A stretch of DNA of 7,852 nt from Hydrogenophilales bacterium (lineage in GTDB: Bacteria > Pseudomonadota > Gammaproteobacteria > Burkholderiales > Thiobacillaceae), in assembly GCA_011391655.1 (NCBI GenBank), contig JAABQE010000259.1:1-7852 (forward strand). The letters run 5' to 3'. The translations under genes and the position numbers were made by a program. Of this stretch, positions 1 through 7,852 are shown piece after piece; the stretch's first letter is position 1; each line of letters begins with the position of its first letter. The notes below the pieces were generated by a model. That model was not told the origin of the DNA and ran no database searches. It was given only the letters and a program-made list of their open reading frames with translations.

Positions 1-376
1 ACTCGCTCAACAAGCGGCGAAAGCGCCGCAACTGCCCCGGGGAAATCTCGATCAGCTTGCCCACCTCGGCCAGCGTGGCCTCAAGATTGTGGATATGCCC
101 ACGGGTGACTTCGAGCGTATAGGCCGAATAGTTTTCCGCCAGGACGCGGTCTTTGCTGTCCAGAATCAACCCGCGATTGGGCGCAATCGGCACCAGCGAA
201 ATGCGATTCCTTTCGGCGCGCCCGGTGTAGTAATCGTGCTGCGTAATCTGCAAATAAAACCCGCGCGCCAACAGCACGGCCGCCAGCAGCACAACGAAGG
301 CCGCGCCGAATTTCAATCGCCCGTGAAAGCCGGCCAGTTCCTGGTCCAGATTTTTTAACTGAGTGGGCTGTCTCAT
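1..376 (-). CDS. mrdA: Penicillin-binding protein 2 (PBP2), N-terminal part, cut by window edge
   Basis: PBP2 is the class B transpeptidase that cross-links peptidoglycan during cell elongation, working with RodA and MreBCD at the inner membrane. Translating the minus strand from the ATG at 376 gives 125 uninterrupted codons to the window edge. A short cytoplasmic N-terminus is followed by one hydrophobic membrane anchor at about residues 22-37. The family signature NRGLILD lies at 67-73 and continues into RVLAENYSAYTLEVTR, which is the start of the non-penicillin-binding (pedestal) domain. The transpeptidase domain with its SxxK serine lies beyond the edge. The start is well supported: AGGA sits 6 nt upstream (383-386), and the ATG overlaps the mreD stop as ATGA. 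It is the fourth gene of the mreBCD operon; rodA would be expected next but is not visible. Truncation is due to the window, not mutation. PBP3/FtsI is the main alternative, but the mre context and the N-terminal sequence favour PBP2. Confidence 0.95.
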   Translation of the reverse strand, partial: MRQPTQLKNLDQELAGFHGRLKFGAAFVVLLAAVLLARGFYLQITQHDYYTGRAERNRISLVPIAPNRGLILDSKDRVLAENYSAYTLEVTRGHIHNLEATLAEVGKLIEISPGQLRRFRRLLSE

Positions 377-870
377 GCCCGATCCTGCATCCCCTTGCCA
401 TGCCACAGTCGCAGCACGCCCACGAGTACAAACCACATCACGGTATTGCTCGTTACCGGCAGCAAGGCGCTCACACCCGACGGCGGATGAGACGCCATCC
501 AGCCAACCAGCAGCAGCAGCAACTGCACCAGTAAAAACATGGGGAACAGTTGAGCCGCCTGGCGCAGCGGATCGAACTGCAGCAGCCGCAAGCGCAGAAA
601 CAGAACCAGATATACGCCGACCACGTAAGCGATGGCGTGCTGGCCAAACACCCCGCCATTCTGAAAGTCAGCCAGCAAACCGACCAAAAACGCCGACCCG
701 AAGCCAATGCGCGCGGGTTGATGCAAGGCCCAGAACAGCACGCCAATCAGCAAAAAATCCGGCCGCAGCGCCAGCGCCCAGCCCGACCACGGCAGCTGTT
801 CCAGCAACAGCGCCAGCGTCAGACTGCCCAGAATGCGGCGCCAGTTGCCGCTCGAATGCGCGGGACTCAT
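373..870 (-). CDS. mreD: Rod shape-determining protein MreD
   Basis: MreD is the small integral membrane component of the elongasome that works with MreC to control PBP2/RodA. The 165-residue product is close to the usual 160-170 residues. It is almost entirely hydrophobic, with five or six probable membrane segments, roughly at 13-31, 37-50, 56-70, 77-97, 107-125 and 137-155. Family-typical features are the RPDFLLIGVLFWAL stretch from residue 36, GLLAD at 64-68 and GQHAIAY from 76. I chose the ATG at 870 because it overlaps the mreC stop as ATGA. The frame stays open further upstream, but that part is Arg/Ala-rich, lies inside mreC and does not resemble MreD. No clear Shine-Dalgarno precedes it, which fits translational coupling to mreC. 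Its own stop overlaps the mrdA start in the same way. Confidence 0.96.
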   Translation of the reverse strand: MSPAHSSGNWRRILGSLTLALLLEQLPWSGWALALRPDFLLIGVLFWALHQPARIGFGSAFLVGLLADFQNGGVFGQHAIAYVVGVYLVLFLRLRLLQFDPLRQAAQLFPMFLLVQLLLLLVGWMASHPPSGVSALLPVTSNTVMWFVLVGVLRLWHGKGMQDRA

Positions 871-1745
871 GGCTGCTTGACCGGCTGCGGCAACGGCGAC
901 GGCGCCTGAATGACGGGCGGATCGGCGCGCAACACCAGCACGGCACGGGAACGATCGAGACCCGCCAGCGGCGTGCATGCCACCCGCAGATACGGGCCGG
1001 ACTGTGAATGCGACACCTGCGTAACGCGTGCCACTGGAATCCCGGCCGGATACACCCGATCAATGCCGGACGTCAGCAGGCGGTCATTGACACGCACATC
1101 GGTATTGATCGGCATGTATCTCAGTTCCATCCGGCCGTGTCCGCTGCCTGCCGCCAGGCCACGCTGGCCAGTACGCTCGATAAACACAGGGGTTAATTGA
1201 TCGGGGCTGCTCACCAGCGTGACCTCGCTTGTTCTCGGGTACACCTGGCTCAATTGCCCGACCAGGCCACTGGCATCGACCACCGGCAAACCGCTGCGCA
1301 GTTTCGCCGCCGCGCCCTGATCCAGGGTCATGCGCTGGGCAAACCAGTCATGCCCCCGATACAGCAAGGCCGCATGAACCAGCTGCTGGCCGGGCCGCGT
1401 TTGCAATTGCAACAGCGCGCGCAGCTCAGCGTTTTCACGACTGATCTCGCGTGCGGCGTTGACACTCGCCCACAAGCGCGCGCGCTCAGCGCGCAACGCA
1501 TCGCGTTCATTTTGCAACAGGCGGTGACGGGTAAAAAAGCCGCCCAGCTCAGTGGCGACATCGGCGGGTACGCGCAGGGTTTCGCGCACGGGTTGCAACA
1601 GCAGCGAAAAGCCACTGCGCAAGCCGTCGAGCGCGTGATAACGGGAATCGGCAACCACACACACCACGCCCACCAACAGCCAGATCAGCAGGCGGGCGTT
1701 CGACCCCAGCTGGCGGGCGAACATGAGCTGATTTGACGTCGCCAT
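867..1745 (-). CDS. mreC: Rod shape-determining protein MreC
   Basis: MreC is a periplasmic scaffold anchored in the inner membrane that binds and activates PBP2 and links it to MreB and MreD. The 292-residue product has the expected order: a short cytoplasmic N-terminus, one membrane segment at about 19-32, and a heptad-like charged coiled coil at about 62-112 that is rich in Arg, Glu and Leu. A C-terminal beta domain follows, with family-like stretches SGLVGQL near 160, GLAAGSGHGRMELRYMP at 196-212 and TSGIDRVYPAGIPVARV from 225. The last 20 residues are Pro-rich (about 273-292) and probably disordered. An in-frame TTG lies directly before the ATG at 1745. I chose the ATG because a G-run (1751-1756) sits 5 nt upstream of it. 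The gap from the mreB stop is 37 nt, and the gene ends in an ATGA overlap with mreD. Confidence 0.97.
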   Translation of the reverse strand: MATSNQLMFARQLGSNARLLIWLLVGVVCVVADSRYHALDGLRSGFSLLLQPVRETLRVPADVATELGGFFTRHRLLQNERDALRAERARLWASVNAAREISRENAELRALLQLQTRPGQQLVHAALLYRGHDWFAQRMTLDQGAAAKLRSGLPVVDASGLVGQLSQVYPRTSEVTLVSSPDQLTPVFIERTGQRGLAAGSGHGRMELRYMPINTDVRVNDRLLTSGIDRVYPAGIPVARVTQVSHSQSGPYLRVACTPLAGLDRSRAVLVLRADPPVIQAPSPLPQPVKQP

Positions 1746-1782
1746 CAACGCCCCCCGCCAGTGTGACTACACCTTGCCGCGC

Positions 1783-2886
<1,104 letters not shown>

Positions 2887-2892
2887 CTACCG

Positions 2893-2911
2893 GGCTTATT
2901 TACCGTAAGCC
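2893..2911. repeat. Perfect inverted repeat GGCTTA-N7-TAAGCC upstream of gatC
   Basis: GGCTTA (2893-2898) and TAAGCC (2906-2911) form a perfect 6-bp dyad with a 7-nt spacer. It lies between the putative gatC -10 and the gatC Shine-Dalgarno AGGTG (2915-2919). It could be a protein-binding site acting on gatC and/or mreB, or a hairpin in the gatC leader mRNA ending 3 nt before the ribosome site. It could also be chance. No known regulator motif was recognised. Confidence 0.45.
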
Positions 2912-2924
2912 ATCAGGTGTTTTC

Positions 2925-3212
2925 ATGTCCCTTTCCACGGACGACGTCAAGCGCATCGCCCGCCTTGCCCGCATCGAAACCAGCGATGCCGAAGCGCAGG
3001 CCACGCAAACCCAGCTCAACAGCATTTTCGATCTCATCGCCACCATGCAGGCGGTCGACACCCATGGCGTCAGCCCGATGGCGCATGCTCAAGAGGTGTA
3101 TCAGCGCCTGCGCGCAGACGTCGCCACCGAAACTGACCACCGCGCCGCCTTCCAGGCCATCGCGCCCGCCGTCGAAAACGGCCTCTACCTCGTGCCCAAG
3201 GTCATCGACTAA
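2925..3212 (+). CDS. gatC: Aspartyl/glutamyl-tRNA amidotransferase subunit C
   Basis: GatC is the small subunit of the GatCAB amidotransferase. It wraps around the GatA-GatB interface and stabilises the complex. The 95-residue product has the standard length and layout. The N-terminal helical part ([13 protein letters not shown]) is followed by a helix with the [21 protein letters not shown] segment (about 35-51), then LRADVATE near 62-69 and the conserved ending [11 protein letters not shown]. The ATG at 2925 is supported by AGGTG (2915-2919) 5 nt upstream. It leads the gatC-gatA-gatB operon, ending only 3 nt before gatA, and is transcribed away from mreB. A 6-bp inverted repeat lies just upstream of its ribosome site. 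Confidence 0.97.
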   Translation: MSLSTDDVKRIARLARIETSDAEAQATQTQLNSIFDLIATMQAVDTHGVSPMAHAQEVYQRLRADVATETDHRAAFQAIAPAVENGLYLVPKVID

Positions 3213-3215
3213 GCC

Positions 3216-4673
3216 ATGTCCGACACCACGCTTTCCGCACTCGCCGCGCAACTCAAGGCCCGCCAGGTTTCCAGCCGCGAACTCGCCCAGCAGTATCTCG
3301 ACCGCATTGCCGCGCTGAATCCGACGATCAACGCCTTCATCACGCTGGATGCCGAAAAAACGCTGATGGAGGCCGCCGCCGCTGACGCGCTGATTGCCGC
3401 CGGCCAGGCGGGGCCGCTCACCGGCGTGCCGATCGCGCACAAGGACATTTTCTGCACCGACGGCTGGCTCACCACCTGCGGCTCGAAAATGCTGCACAAC
3501 TTTGTCGCGCCCTACGACGCGCACGTGATCCAGCAGTTCAAGGCCGCCGGCATGCCGAGCCTGGGCAAGACCAACATGGACGAGTTCGCCATGGGATCAA
3601 GCAACGAAACGTCTTATTTTGGCGCGGTGAAAAATCCCTGGAATTTTGCCTACGTGCCCGGCGGCTCGTCCGGCGGTGCGGCCGCCTGCGTGGCGGCACG
3701 GATGGCGCCCGCCGCCACCGGCACCGACACCGGCGGCTCGATCCGCCAGCCCGCCGCCTTGTGCGGCATCACCGGCCTCAAGCCCACCTACGGCCTGGTG
3801 TCGCGCTACGGCATGATCGCGTTCGCCTCCAGCCTCGACCAGGCCGGGCCGATGGCGCCCTCAGCCGAGGACTGCGCGCTGCTGTTGAACGTGATGACCG
3901 GCTTCGACCCCAAGGACTCGACCTGCCTCGATCGCGACAAGGAAGACTACACGCGCGATCTCGACAAGCCCTTGAGCGGCCTGCGCGTCGGCCTGCCGAA
4001 GGAGTTTTTTGCCGAAGGCCTCAACAACGAAGTCGCCGCCGCCGTCGAAACGGCAGTGGCCGAATTGAAGAAGCTCGGCGCCACCACGGTCGAGATTTCG
4101 CTTGCCAACTCCAAACTCGCGATCCCGGTGTACTACGTGCTTGCCCCGGCCGAAGCCTCCAGCAACCTGTCGCGCTTCGACGGCGTGCGCTACGGCTACC
4201 GCGCGCCCGAATACGGCAACCTCGACGACATGTACTGCAAGACCCGCGCGCAGGGCTTCGGCGCGGAGGTCAAACGCCGCATCCTGATCGGCGCCTACGT
4301 GCTCTCGCACGGTTACTACGACGCTTATTACCTGCAGGCGCAAAAAATCCGCCGTCTGATCGCCGAGGACTTCAGCGCCGCCTTCAAGGCCTGCGATGTC
4401 ATCCTCGGCCCCACCGCGCCCGGCACCGCCTTCAAGCTGGGCGAGAAATCCGACGACCCGGTCGAGATGTATCTGAACGACCTCTACACCATCCCCGCCA
4501 ACCTCGCCGGCCTGCCCGGCATGTCGCTGCCGTGCGGCTTCGACAGCAAAGGCCTGCCGATCGGCCTGCAGCTCGTCGGCGATTATTTCAGCGAGGCGAA
4601 AATGCTCAACGTCGCCCATCAGTACCAGCGCGCCACCAACTGGCACAGCCGCCAACCGGAGGGCTTGCTATGA
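3216..4673 (+). CDS. gatA: Aspartyl/glutamyl-tRNA amidotransferase subunit A
   Basis: GatA is the glutaminase subunit. It hydrolyses glutamine and passes ammonia through a channel to GatB for amidation of Glu-tRNA(Gln) and/or Asp-tRNA(Asn). The 485-residue product is full length for the family. The amidase-signature Ser-cisSer-Lys triad is intact: Lys76 in VPIAHKDIF, cis-Ser151 in PGGSSGGAA and nucleophile Ser175 in [10 protein letters not shown]. Their spacing matches the GatA pattern I recall (Lys79/Ser154/Ser178 in Staphylococcus aureus). The C-terminal part, with [10 protein letters not shown] and [22 protein letters not shown], is also typical. The start at 3216 lies 3 nt after the gatC stop with only a distant AAGG upstream, suggesting translational coupling. 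The stop overlaps the gatB start as ATGA. Other amidase-signature enzymes are possible in principle, but the operon settles it. Confidence 0.98.
   Translation: MSDTTLSALAAQLKARQVSSRELAQQYLDRIAALNPTINAFITLDAEKTLMEAAAADALIAAGQAGPLTGVPIAHKDIFCTDGWLTTCGSKMLHNFVAPYDAHVIQQFKAAGMPSLGKTNMDEFAMGSSNETSYFGAVKNPWNFAYVPGGSSGGAAACVAARMAPAATGTDTGGSIRQPAALCGITGLKPTYGLVSRYGMIAFASSLDQAGPMAPSAEDCALLLNVMTGFDPKDSTCLDRDKEDYTRDLDKPLSGLRVGLPKEFFAEGLNNEVAAAVETAVAELKKLGATTVEISLANSKLAIPVYYVLAPAEASSNLSRFDGVRYGYRAPEYGNLDDMYCKTRAQGFGAEVKRRILIGAYVLSHGYYDAYYLQAQKIRRLIAEDFSAAFKACDVILGPTAPGTAFKLGEKSDDPVEMYLNDLYTIPANLAGLPGMSLPCGFDSKGLPIGLQLVGDYFSEAKMLNVAHQYQRATNWHSRQPEGLL
4658..4663 (+). promoter_or_regulatory. Strong ribosome binding site for gatB
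   Basis: GGAGGG lies inside the last codons of gatA, 6 nt before the gatB ATG at 4670. It fixes that start and shows the very long open frame upstream is not part of GatB. It is the best Shine-Dalgarno in the gat operon. Confidence 0.8.
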
Positions 4674-6097
4674 AATGGGAGACCGTCATCGGGCTGGAAG
4701 TCCACACCCAGCTCGCAACCAAGTCCAAAATCTTTTCCGGTAGCAGTACCGCCTTCGGCGCCGCGCCCAACACCCAGGCCAGCGCGGTCGACATCGCCTT
4801 GCCCGGTGTGCTGCCGGTGTTGAACAGGGGCGCGGTGGAATGCGCGATCAAGTTTGCGCTGGCCATCGACGCCACGCTCAACCGCATCAACGTGTTCGAC
4901 CGCAAGAACTACTTCTACCCCGACCTGCCCAAGGGCTACCAGATCAGCCAACTGGCGAAACCCATCGTTGAAGGCGGCGCGCTCACGATCCAGGTCGGCG
5001 ACACCGAGCGCACCATCAACCTCACCCGCGCCCATATGGAAGAGGACGCCGGCAAGTCGCTGCACGAAGACTTTCACGGCATGAGCGGCATCGACCTCAA
5101 CCGCGCCGGCACGCCGCTTTTGGAAATCGTCTCCGAGCCGGAAATGCGCTCCAGCGCCGAGGCCGTCGCCTACGCGCGTGCGCTGCACACGCTGGTGACC
5201 TGGATCGGCATCTGTGACGGCAACATGCAGGAAGGCAGCTTCCGCGTCGATGCCAACGTCTCGGTACGCCCGGTCGGCCAGGCTGAATTCGGCACCCGCC
5301 GCGAGATCAAGAACCTCAACTCATTCAAATTCCTGCAGCAGGCGATCGACTACGAAGTGCGCTGGCAGATCGAAACGCTGGAAGACGGCGGCCGCATCGA
5401 GCAGGCCACCGTGCTGTTCGATCCCGACACCGGCGAGACGCGCATGATGCGCAGCAAGGAAGACGCGCACGACTACCGCTACTTTCCCGACCCTGACCTG
5501 CTGCCAGTCAAGCTTGACGAAGACTGGATCGAGCGGGTGCGCGCCACGCTGCCCGAACTGCCGGCCGCGATGCAGGCACGCTTTCAAACTGAATACGGCG
5601 TCTCGCCTTACGATGCCGCGGTGCTGACCGGATCACGTGCGCTGGCCGACTACTTCGAAGCCGCCGCGAAAGCCTGCGGCCAGGGCAAGCTCGCCGCCAA
5701 CTGGGTGATGGGCGAACTCTCGGCCGCCCTGAACAAGGCCGATCTCACTATCGAACGCAGCCCGGTCTCCGCCGCCCATCTCGGCGCGCTGGTCGCGCGC
5801 ATCCACGACGGCACCCTGTCCGGCAAGCTCGCCAAGCAGGTGTTCGAAGGACTGTGGGAAGGCGCGGGCGAAGTCGACGCCATCATCGAAGCGCGCGGAC
5901 TCAAGCAGATGTCCGATTCCGGCGAACTGGAGAAAATCATCGACGAGGTCATGGCCGCCAACGCCAAGTCAGTCGAGGAATTCCGCGCCGGCAAGGAAAA
6001 AGCCTTCAACGCGCTGGTGGGGCAAGTCATGAAAGCCAGCAAAGGCAAGGCCAATCCGGCACAGGTCAACGACCTGCTGAAAGCCAAGCTGCAGTAG
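4670..6097 (+). CDS. gatB: Aspartyl/glutamyl-tRNA amidotransferase subunit B
   Basis: GatB binds the misacylated tRNA, activates the Glu or Asp side chain with ATP and amidates it using ammonia from GatA. The 475-residue product is full length. The kinase-like cradle domain shows E10-x-H12 in GLEVHTQL, the [14 protein letters not shown] block at 81-94, [11 protein letters not shown] at 122-132 (probable metal/ATP-site His and Glu residues), [18 protein letters not shown] from 142, [21 protein letters not shown] at 180-200 and [19 protein letters not shown] at 262-280. A helical linker is followed by a YqeY-like tail domain (about 400-475) that contacts the tRNA. The frame is open back to 3761, but that stretch is out-of-frame gatA. 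The ATG at 4670 is fixed by GGAGGG and the ATGA overlap. It is the last gene of the operon, converging on the DUF4124 gene 69 bp away. Confidence 0.98.
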   Translation: MKWETVIGLEVHTQLATKSKIFSGSSTAFGAAPNTQASAVDIALPGVLPVLNRGAVECAIKFALAIDATLNRINVFDRKNYFYPDLPKGYQISQLAKPIVEGGALTIQVGDTERTINLTRAHMEEDAGKSLHEDFHGMSGIDLNRAGTPLLEIVSEPEMRSSAEAVAYARALHTLVTWIGICDGNMQEGSFRVDANVSVRPVGQAEFGTRREIKNLNSFKFLQQAIDYEVRWQIETLEDGGRIEQATVLFDPDTGETRMMRSKEDAHDYRYFPDPDLLPVKLDEDWIERVRATLPELPAAMQARFQTEYGVSPYDAAVLTGSRALADYFEAAAKACGQGKLAANWVMGELSAALNKADLTIERSPVSAAHLGALVARIHDGTLSGKLAKQVFEGLWEGAGEVDAIIEARGLKQMSDSGELEKIIDEVMAANAKSVEEFRAGKEKAFNALVGQVMKASKGKANPAQVNDLLKAKLQ

Positions 6098-6098
6098 C

Positions 6099-6136
6099 AA
6101 AAAGACAGCCCCCCGCCCTCGCTGGAGGACGGGGGG
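6099..6136 (-). terminator. Intrinsic terminator of the pyrE-DUF4124 transcript, possibly shared with gatB
   Basis: Arms 6109-6120 and 6125-6136 pair over 11 of 12 positions (one C/A mismatch) around a GCTG loop; the outer part is six straight C-G pairs. Read on the minus strand, five T's (6103-6099) follow the stem after 5 nt, as in a Rho-independent terminator for the gene ending at 6167. On the plus strand no T-run follows within 20 nt, so its action on gatB transcripts is less certain. Confidence 0.7.
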
Positions 6137-6166
6137 ATGCGGGGGTCCGGCGTGTTTACGGTTGCT

Positions 6167-6820
6167 TTACTGTTGTGCGGCCGTCAACGCGCGGAAGCGC
6201 ACCTTGTCGGTTGCATATTTCTCGCGCACCTGCTCCATGGCTGCTTCGTTACTGTGGATGGTGCGCTTCAATTCCTGGCTTTCCTTATTGGCTTGCGCCA
6301 GCTGGTCCGCCAAACTCGACTCGACTTTGCGTCCGGATTTTTTGATCGCGGCAATCCGGTTATTCAGTTCAACCAGATTGGCGCTCACCGCCTTGCTGCG
6401 GATTTCTGCGCCATTGATCGCCAGCTTGTGATGTTCCAGCGCACGGTCGCGTGCCAGATCGATTTCCGCTTCAGTGGTGTAGGTTGAAGTCAGCGCGCGA
6501 TCCAGTTGCGCCTGCTTTTGCTGTTCTTGCTGGGTCCGTTTCTGCTCGGCCTTCTGCTCGGCCTCCGCGCGGCGCTCCGCCTCGGACTGCGTGCGCTTGA
6601 TCACCTGGCCCTGCTTGTTCATTTCGGCCGCACCGCTTTGCTGGTAAGTCGGCGGCAAGGTGTCGCTGTATTGCACACGGCCATTGCCGTCCACCCAGCG
6701 GTACATCGCCGCCTGTGCTGCGCTCGCGCCCAGCAGCAAGGTGATGACAATCAGCGTGCTACACGCCGTACCTTGCACGGTAGCCGGCCACCGCCTGTAA
6801 TTCAGTTTGTCTGTCTGCAT
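6167..6820 (-). CDS. Secreted DUF4124-domain coiled-coil protein, function unknown
   Basis: The 217-residue product starts with a signal peptide: a positive N-region with Lys5 and Arg9-Arg10, a hydrophobic core at about 21-32 and a likely cut after AQA at 37. The mature protein opens with [18 protein letters not shown] (40-57), the hallmark of the proteobacterial DUF4124 domain. The rest is charged and helical, with a Gln/Glu/Lys/Arg-rich segment at about 78-108 and a second coiled-coil-like stretch at about 145-208. No catalytic motif or membrane segment is visible, so it is probably periplasmic. The ATG at 6820 has GGAA about 4 nt upstream and makes the gene overlap the end of pyrE by 62 nt. 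A GTG at 6778 would shorten the overlap to 20 nt but would remove the positive residues of the signal peptide, so I prefer the ATG. It probably shares the pyrE transcript and ends at the hairpin terminator. Function is not known to me. Confidence 0.88.
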   Translation of the reverse strand: MQTDKLNYRRWPATVQGTACSTLIVITLLLGASAAQAAMYRWVDGNGRVQYSDTLPPTYQQSGAAEMNKQGQVIKRTQSEAERRAEAEQKAEQKRTQQEQQKQAQLDRALTSTYTTEAEIDLARDRALEHHKLAINGAEIRSKAVSANLVELNNRIAAIKKSGRKVESSLADQLAQANKESQELKRTIHSNEAAMEQVREKYATDKVRFRALTAAQQ

Positions 6821-7397
6821 CGCGTTCCAAAAACTCCACCAAATTATCCAAAGTGACTACCGCCACCACTGGAATGCCAAATTGTTCCCGCACTTCCTGC
6901 ACCGCCGATTTCTCCCCGGTGCCGCGCTCCATGCGATCCAGCGCAATCACCACCCCTGCCGGCTCGGCGCCTGCGTGCCGGATCAGATCCACCGACTCGC
7001 GCACCGACGTACCGGCCGAAATCACATCATCGACAATCAGGACGCGGCCTTTCAATTCCGCCCCCACCACCGTGCCGCCTTCGCCGTGATCCTTGGCTTC
7101 CTTACGATTGAACGCAAACGGCAGGTTTTTACCCATCCCCGCCAGTGCAATCACAATGCTCGCCGCCAGAGGAATGCCCTTGTAAGCCGGGCCAAACAGC
7201 ACGTCGAACGCGATCCCCGAGTCGACAATGGCTTTCGCGTAAAATTCGCCCAGCCGTTTCAGCTTGTCGCCGTCGTTGAACAGCCCCGCATTAAAAAAGT
7301 AGGGGCTCATGCGCCCCGCCTTGGTTTTGAACTCACCAAAACACAACACCTGCGATGCGATGGCGAATTCCACAAACTCGGCTTTGTAATCGGACAT
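6759..7397 (-). CDS. pyrE: Orotate phosphoribosyltransferase
   Basis: PyrE converts orotate and PRPP to orotidine 5'-monophosphate in de novo pyrimidine synthesis. The 212-residue product is nearly the same length as the E. coli enzyme (213). The PRPP-binding motif [13 protein letters not shown] is at 119-131, with the acidic pair Asp123-Asp124. The flexible catalytic loop [13 protein letters not shown] is at 96-108 and carries Arg98, Lys99, Lys102 and His104. Lys26 and Lys73 (in FGPAYKG) match known active-site lysines. The frame is open upstream to 7586, but that part is antisense to xth. The ATG at 7397 begins the typical [14 protein letters not shown]-terminus. Only weak Shine-Dalgarno sequence (AAGAAA) precedes it. 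It diverges from xth with 28 bp between start codons, and its 3' end overlaps the DUF4124 gene. No attenuator-like hairpin with a T-run is visible in the short leader. Confidence 0.97.
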   Translation of the reverse strand: MSDYKAEFVEFAIASQVLCFGEFKTKAGRMSPYFFNAGLFNDGDKLKRLGEFYAKAIVDSGIAFDVLFGPAYKGIPLAASIVIALAGMGKNLPFAFNRKEAKDHGEGGTVVGAELKGRVLIVDDVISAGTSVRESVDLIRHAGAEPAGVVIALDRMERGTGEKSAVQEVREQFGIPVVAVVTLDNLVEFLERDADRQTELQAVAGYRARYGV

Positions 7398-7425
7398 TTT
7401 TCTGGATTTCTTGAATAAAAACGCA

Positions 7426-7852
7426 ATGCGAATTATATCGGCCAACCTCAACGGCATCCGCTCCGCCGCCACCAAAGGCTTTTTCGACTGGCTGCCCACG
7501 CAACATGCCGACGTCGTCTGCGTGCAGGAACTCAAGGCGCAGGCCGCCGACCTCAAGCCCGAATTCATCCAGTGCGACGGCCTCACCGGCGCGTTCCACT
7601 ACGCCGAGAAAAAGGGCTACAGCGGCGTCGGTGTTTACACCCGGCAGACGCCGGCGCGCATCATCGAAGGCCTGAACGTGCCCGAATTTGACGTCGAAGG
7701 CCGCTATATCGAGGCCGATTACGGAAACCTGGCCGTCATCTCGCTCTACCAGCCCTCCGGCTCCAGCGGCGACGAGCGCCAGCAAGCCAAATTCCGCTTC
7801 ATGGACGTGTTCTTTCCCCAACTTGAAGCCTTGATCAAGTCCGGCCGCGAGA
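7426..7852 (+). CDS. xth: Exodeoxyribonuclease III, N-terminal part, cut by window edge
   Basis: Exonuclease III is the major AP endonuclease and 3' repair exonuclease of base-excision repair, a Mg-dependent enzyme of the endonuclease/exonuclease/phosphatase fold. The plus strand gives 142 uninterrupted codons from the ATG at 7426 to the window edge. The N-terminus [14 protein letters not shown] holds the conserved Asn7. [10 protein letters not shown] holds the metal-binding Glu35. [10 protein letters not shown] (from 63) and [10 protein letters not shown] with Tyr108 match later conserved blocks. The DNA-cleavage Asp and the C-terminal SDH motif lie beyond the edge. No Shine-Dalgarno is visible before the ATG; the preceding bases are A-rich (AATAAAAACGCA). 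It is 28 bp from the divergent pyrE start, so its promoter must lie largely inside pyrE; I found no convincing one. Truncation is due to the window. Confidence 0.95.
   Translation, partial: MRIISANLNGIRSAATKGFFDWLPTQHADVVCVQELKAQAADLKPEFIQCDGLTGAFHYAEKKGYSGVGVYTRQTPARIIEGLNVPEFDVEGRYIEADYGNLAVISLYQPSGSSGDERQQAKFRFMDVFFPQLEALIKSGRE
7432..7437 (-). promoter_or_regulatory. Putative pyrE -10 box inside the xth reading frame
   Basis: The minus strand reads a perfect TATAAT at 7437-7432, which would start transcription near 7425, about 28 nt before the pyrE ATG. The box overlaps codons 3 and 4 of xth. No good -35 lies at 16-18 nt; a TTGAGG at 7451-7446 is too close (8 nt). The perfect match in GC-rich DNA makes it a reasonable candidate only. 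Confidence 0.4.

Noticed and set aside
363..1007. A 214-codon plus-strand open frame antisense to mreD and mreC
   Set aside because: The Pro/Arg/Ala/Thr-rich product has no recognisable domain, and the minus-strand genes are well supported.
1476..1494. GCGC-rich near-palindrome within mreC
   Set aside because: It falls in the codons for the Ala/Arg/Leu-rich coiled coil and is explained by repeated GC-rich codons; no regulatory context.
3861..4655. A 264-codon minus-strand open frame antisense to gatA
   Set aside because: It is a Val/Gly/Ala/Glu-rich low-complexity product typical of antisense shadows of GC-rich genes. It has no motif, and the gatA frame is clearly the coding one.
3761..4669. 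A long plus-strand open frame continuous with gatB that would give a 778-residue protein
   Set aside because: Its first 303 codons overlap gatA in another frame and encode an Arg/Pro-rich sequence with no family resemblance. GatB begins at 4670 with a strong ribosome site and its normal N-terminus. High GC content explains the missing stops.
6125..6150. G-rich run after gatB that might form a G-quadruplex
   Set aside because: The runs are irregular, at best two-tetrad, and the G's are better explained as the arm of the terminator hairpin.

Overview
The window reads as chromosomal housekeeping DNA from a GC-rich Gram-negative bacterium, most likely a betaproteobacterium. The reasons are the close family matches of MreB, GatCAB, PyrE and exonuclease III, recalled from memory rather than searched. 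A second reason is the gene order, in which mreBCD-mrdA runs divergently from gatCAB with pyrE and xth close by; I remember this as common in betaproteobacteria. No mobile element, CRISPR array, phage gene, tRNA or rRNA was seen. Coding density is very high and no gene-free stretch exceeds about 100 bases.

Layout: (1) Positions 1-2823, minus strand, hold the rod-shape operon in the order mreB, mreC, mreD, mrdA (PBP2). mrdA runs off the left edge, so only its first 125 codons are present. The last two junctions are 4-base ATGA stop/start overlaps. (2) Positions 2824-2924 are a 101-bp divergent regulatory region. It holds two putative overlapping -10 boxes facing opposite ways, a perfect 6-bp inverted repeat in the gatC leader and a GC-rich hairpin in the mreB leader. 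(3) Positions 2925-6097, plus strand, hold gatC-gatA-gatB, the complete tRNA-dependent amidotransferase, tightly packed. (4) Positions 6098-6166 are a convergent intergenic gap with a strong hairpin whose T-tract lies on the minus-strand side. (5) Positions 6167-7397, minus strand, hold pyrE followed by an overlapping gene for a secreted DUF4124 coiled-coil protein. (6) From 7426, plus strand, the exonuclease III gene (xth) begins and runs off the right edge. It is only 28 bp from pyrE.

How the genes work together: MreB filaments, MreC, MreD and PBP2 form the elongasome core that directs lateral-wall peptidoglycan synthesis. GatCAB amidates misacylated Glu-tRNA(Gln) and/or Asp-tRNA(Asn). PyrE makes OMP for UMP synthesis, and Xth acts in base-excision DNA repair. 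These are unrelated core functions that are neighbours rather than one pathway.

I did not find a previously undescribed system. The most interesting signals are small-scale: the crowded mreB/gatC divergent control region, the compact pyrE/xth divergence with a TATAAT inside the xth reading frame, and the long pyrE/DUF4124 overlap.
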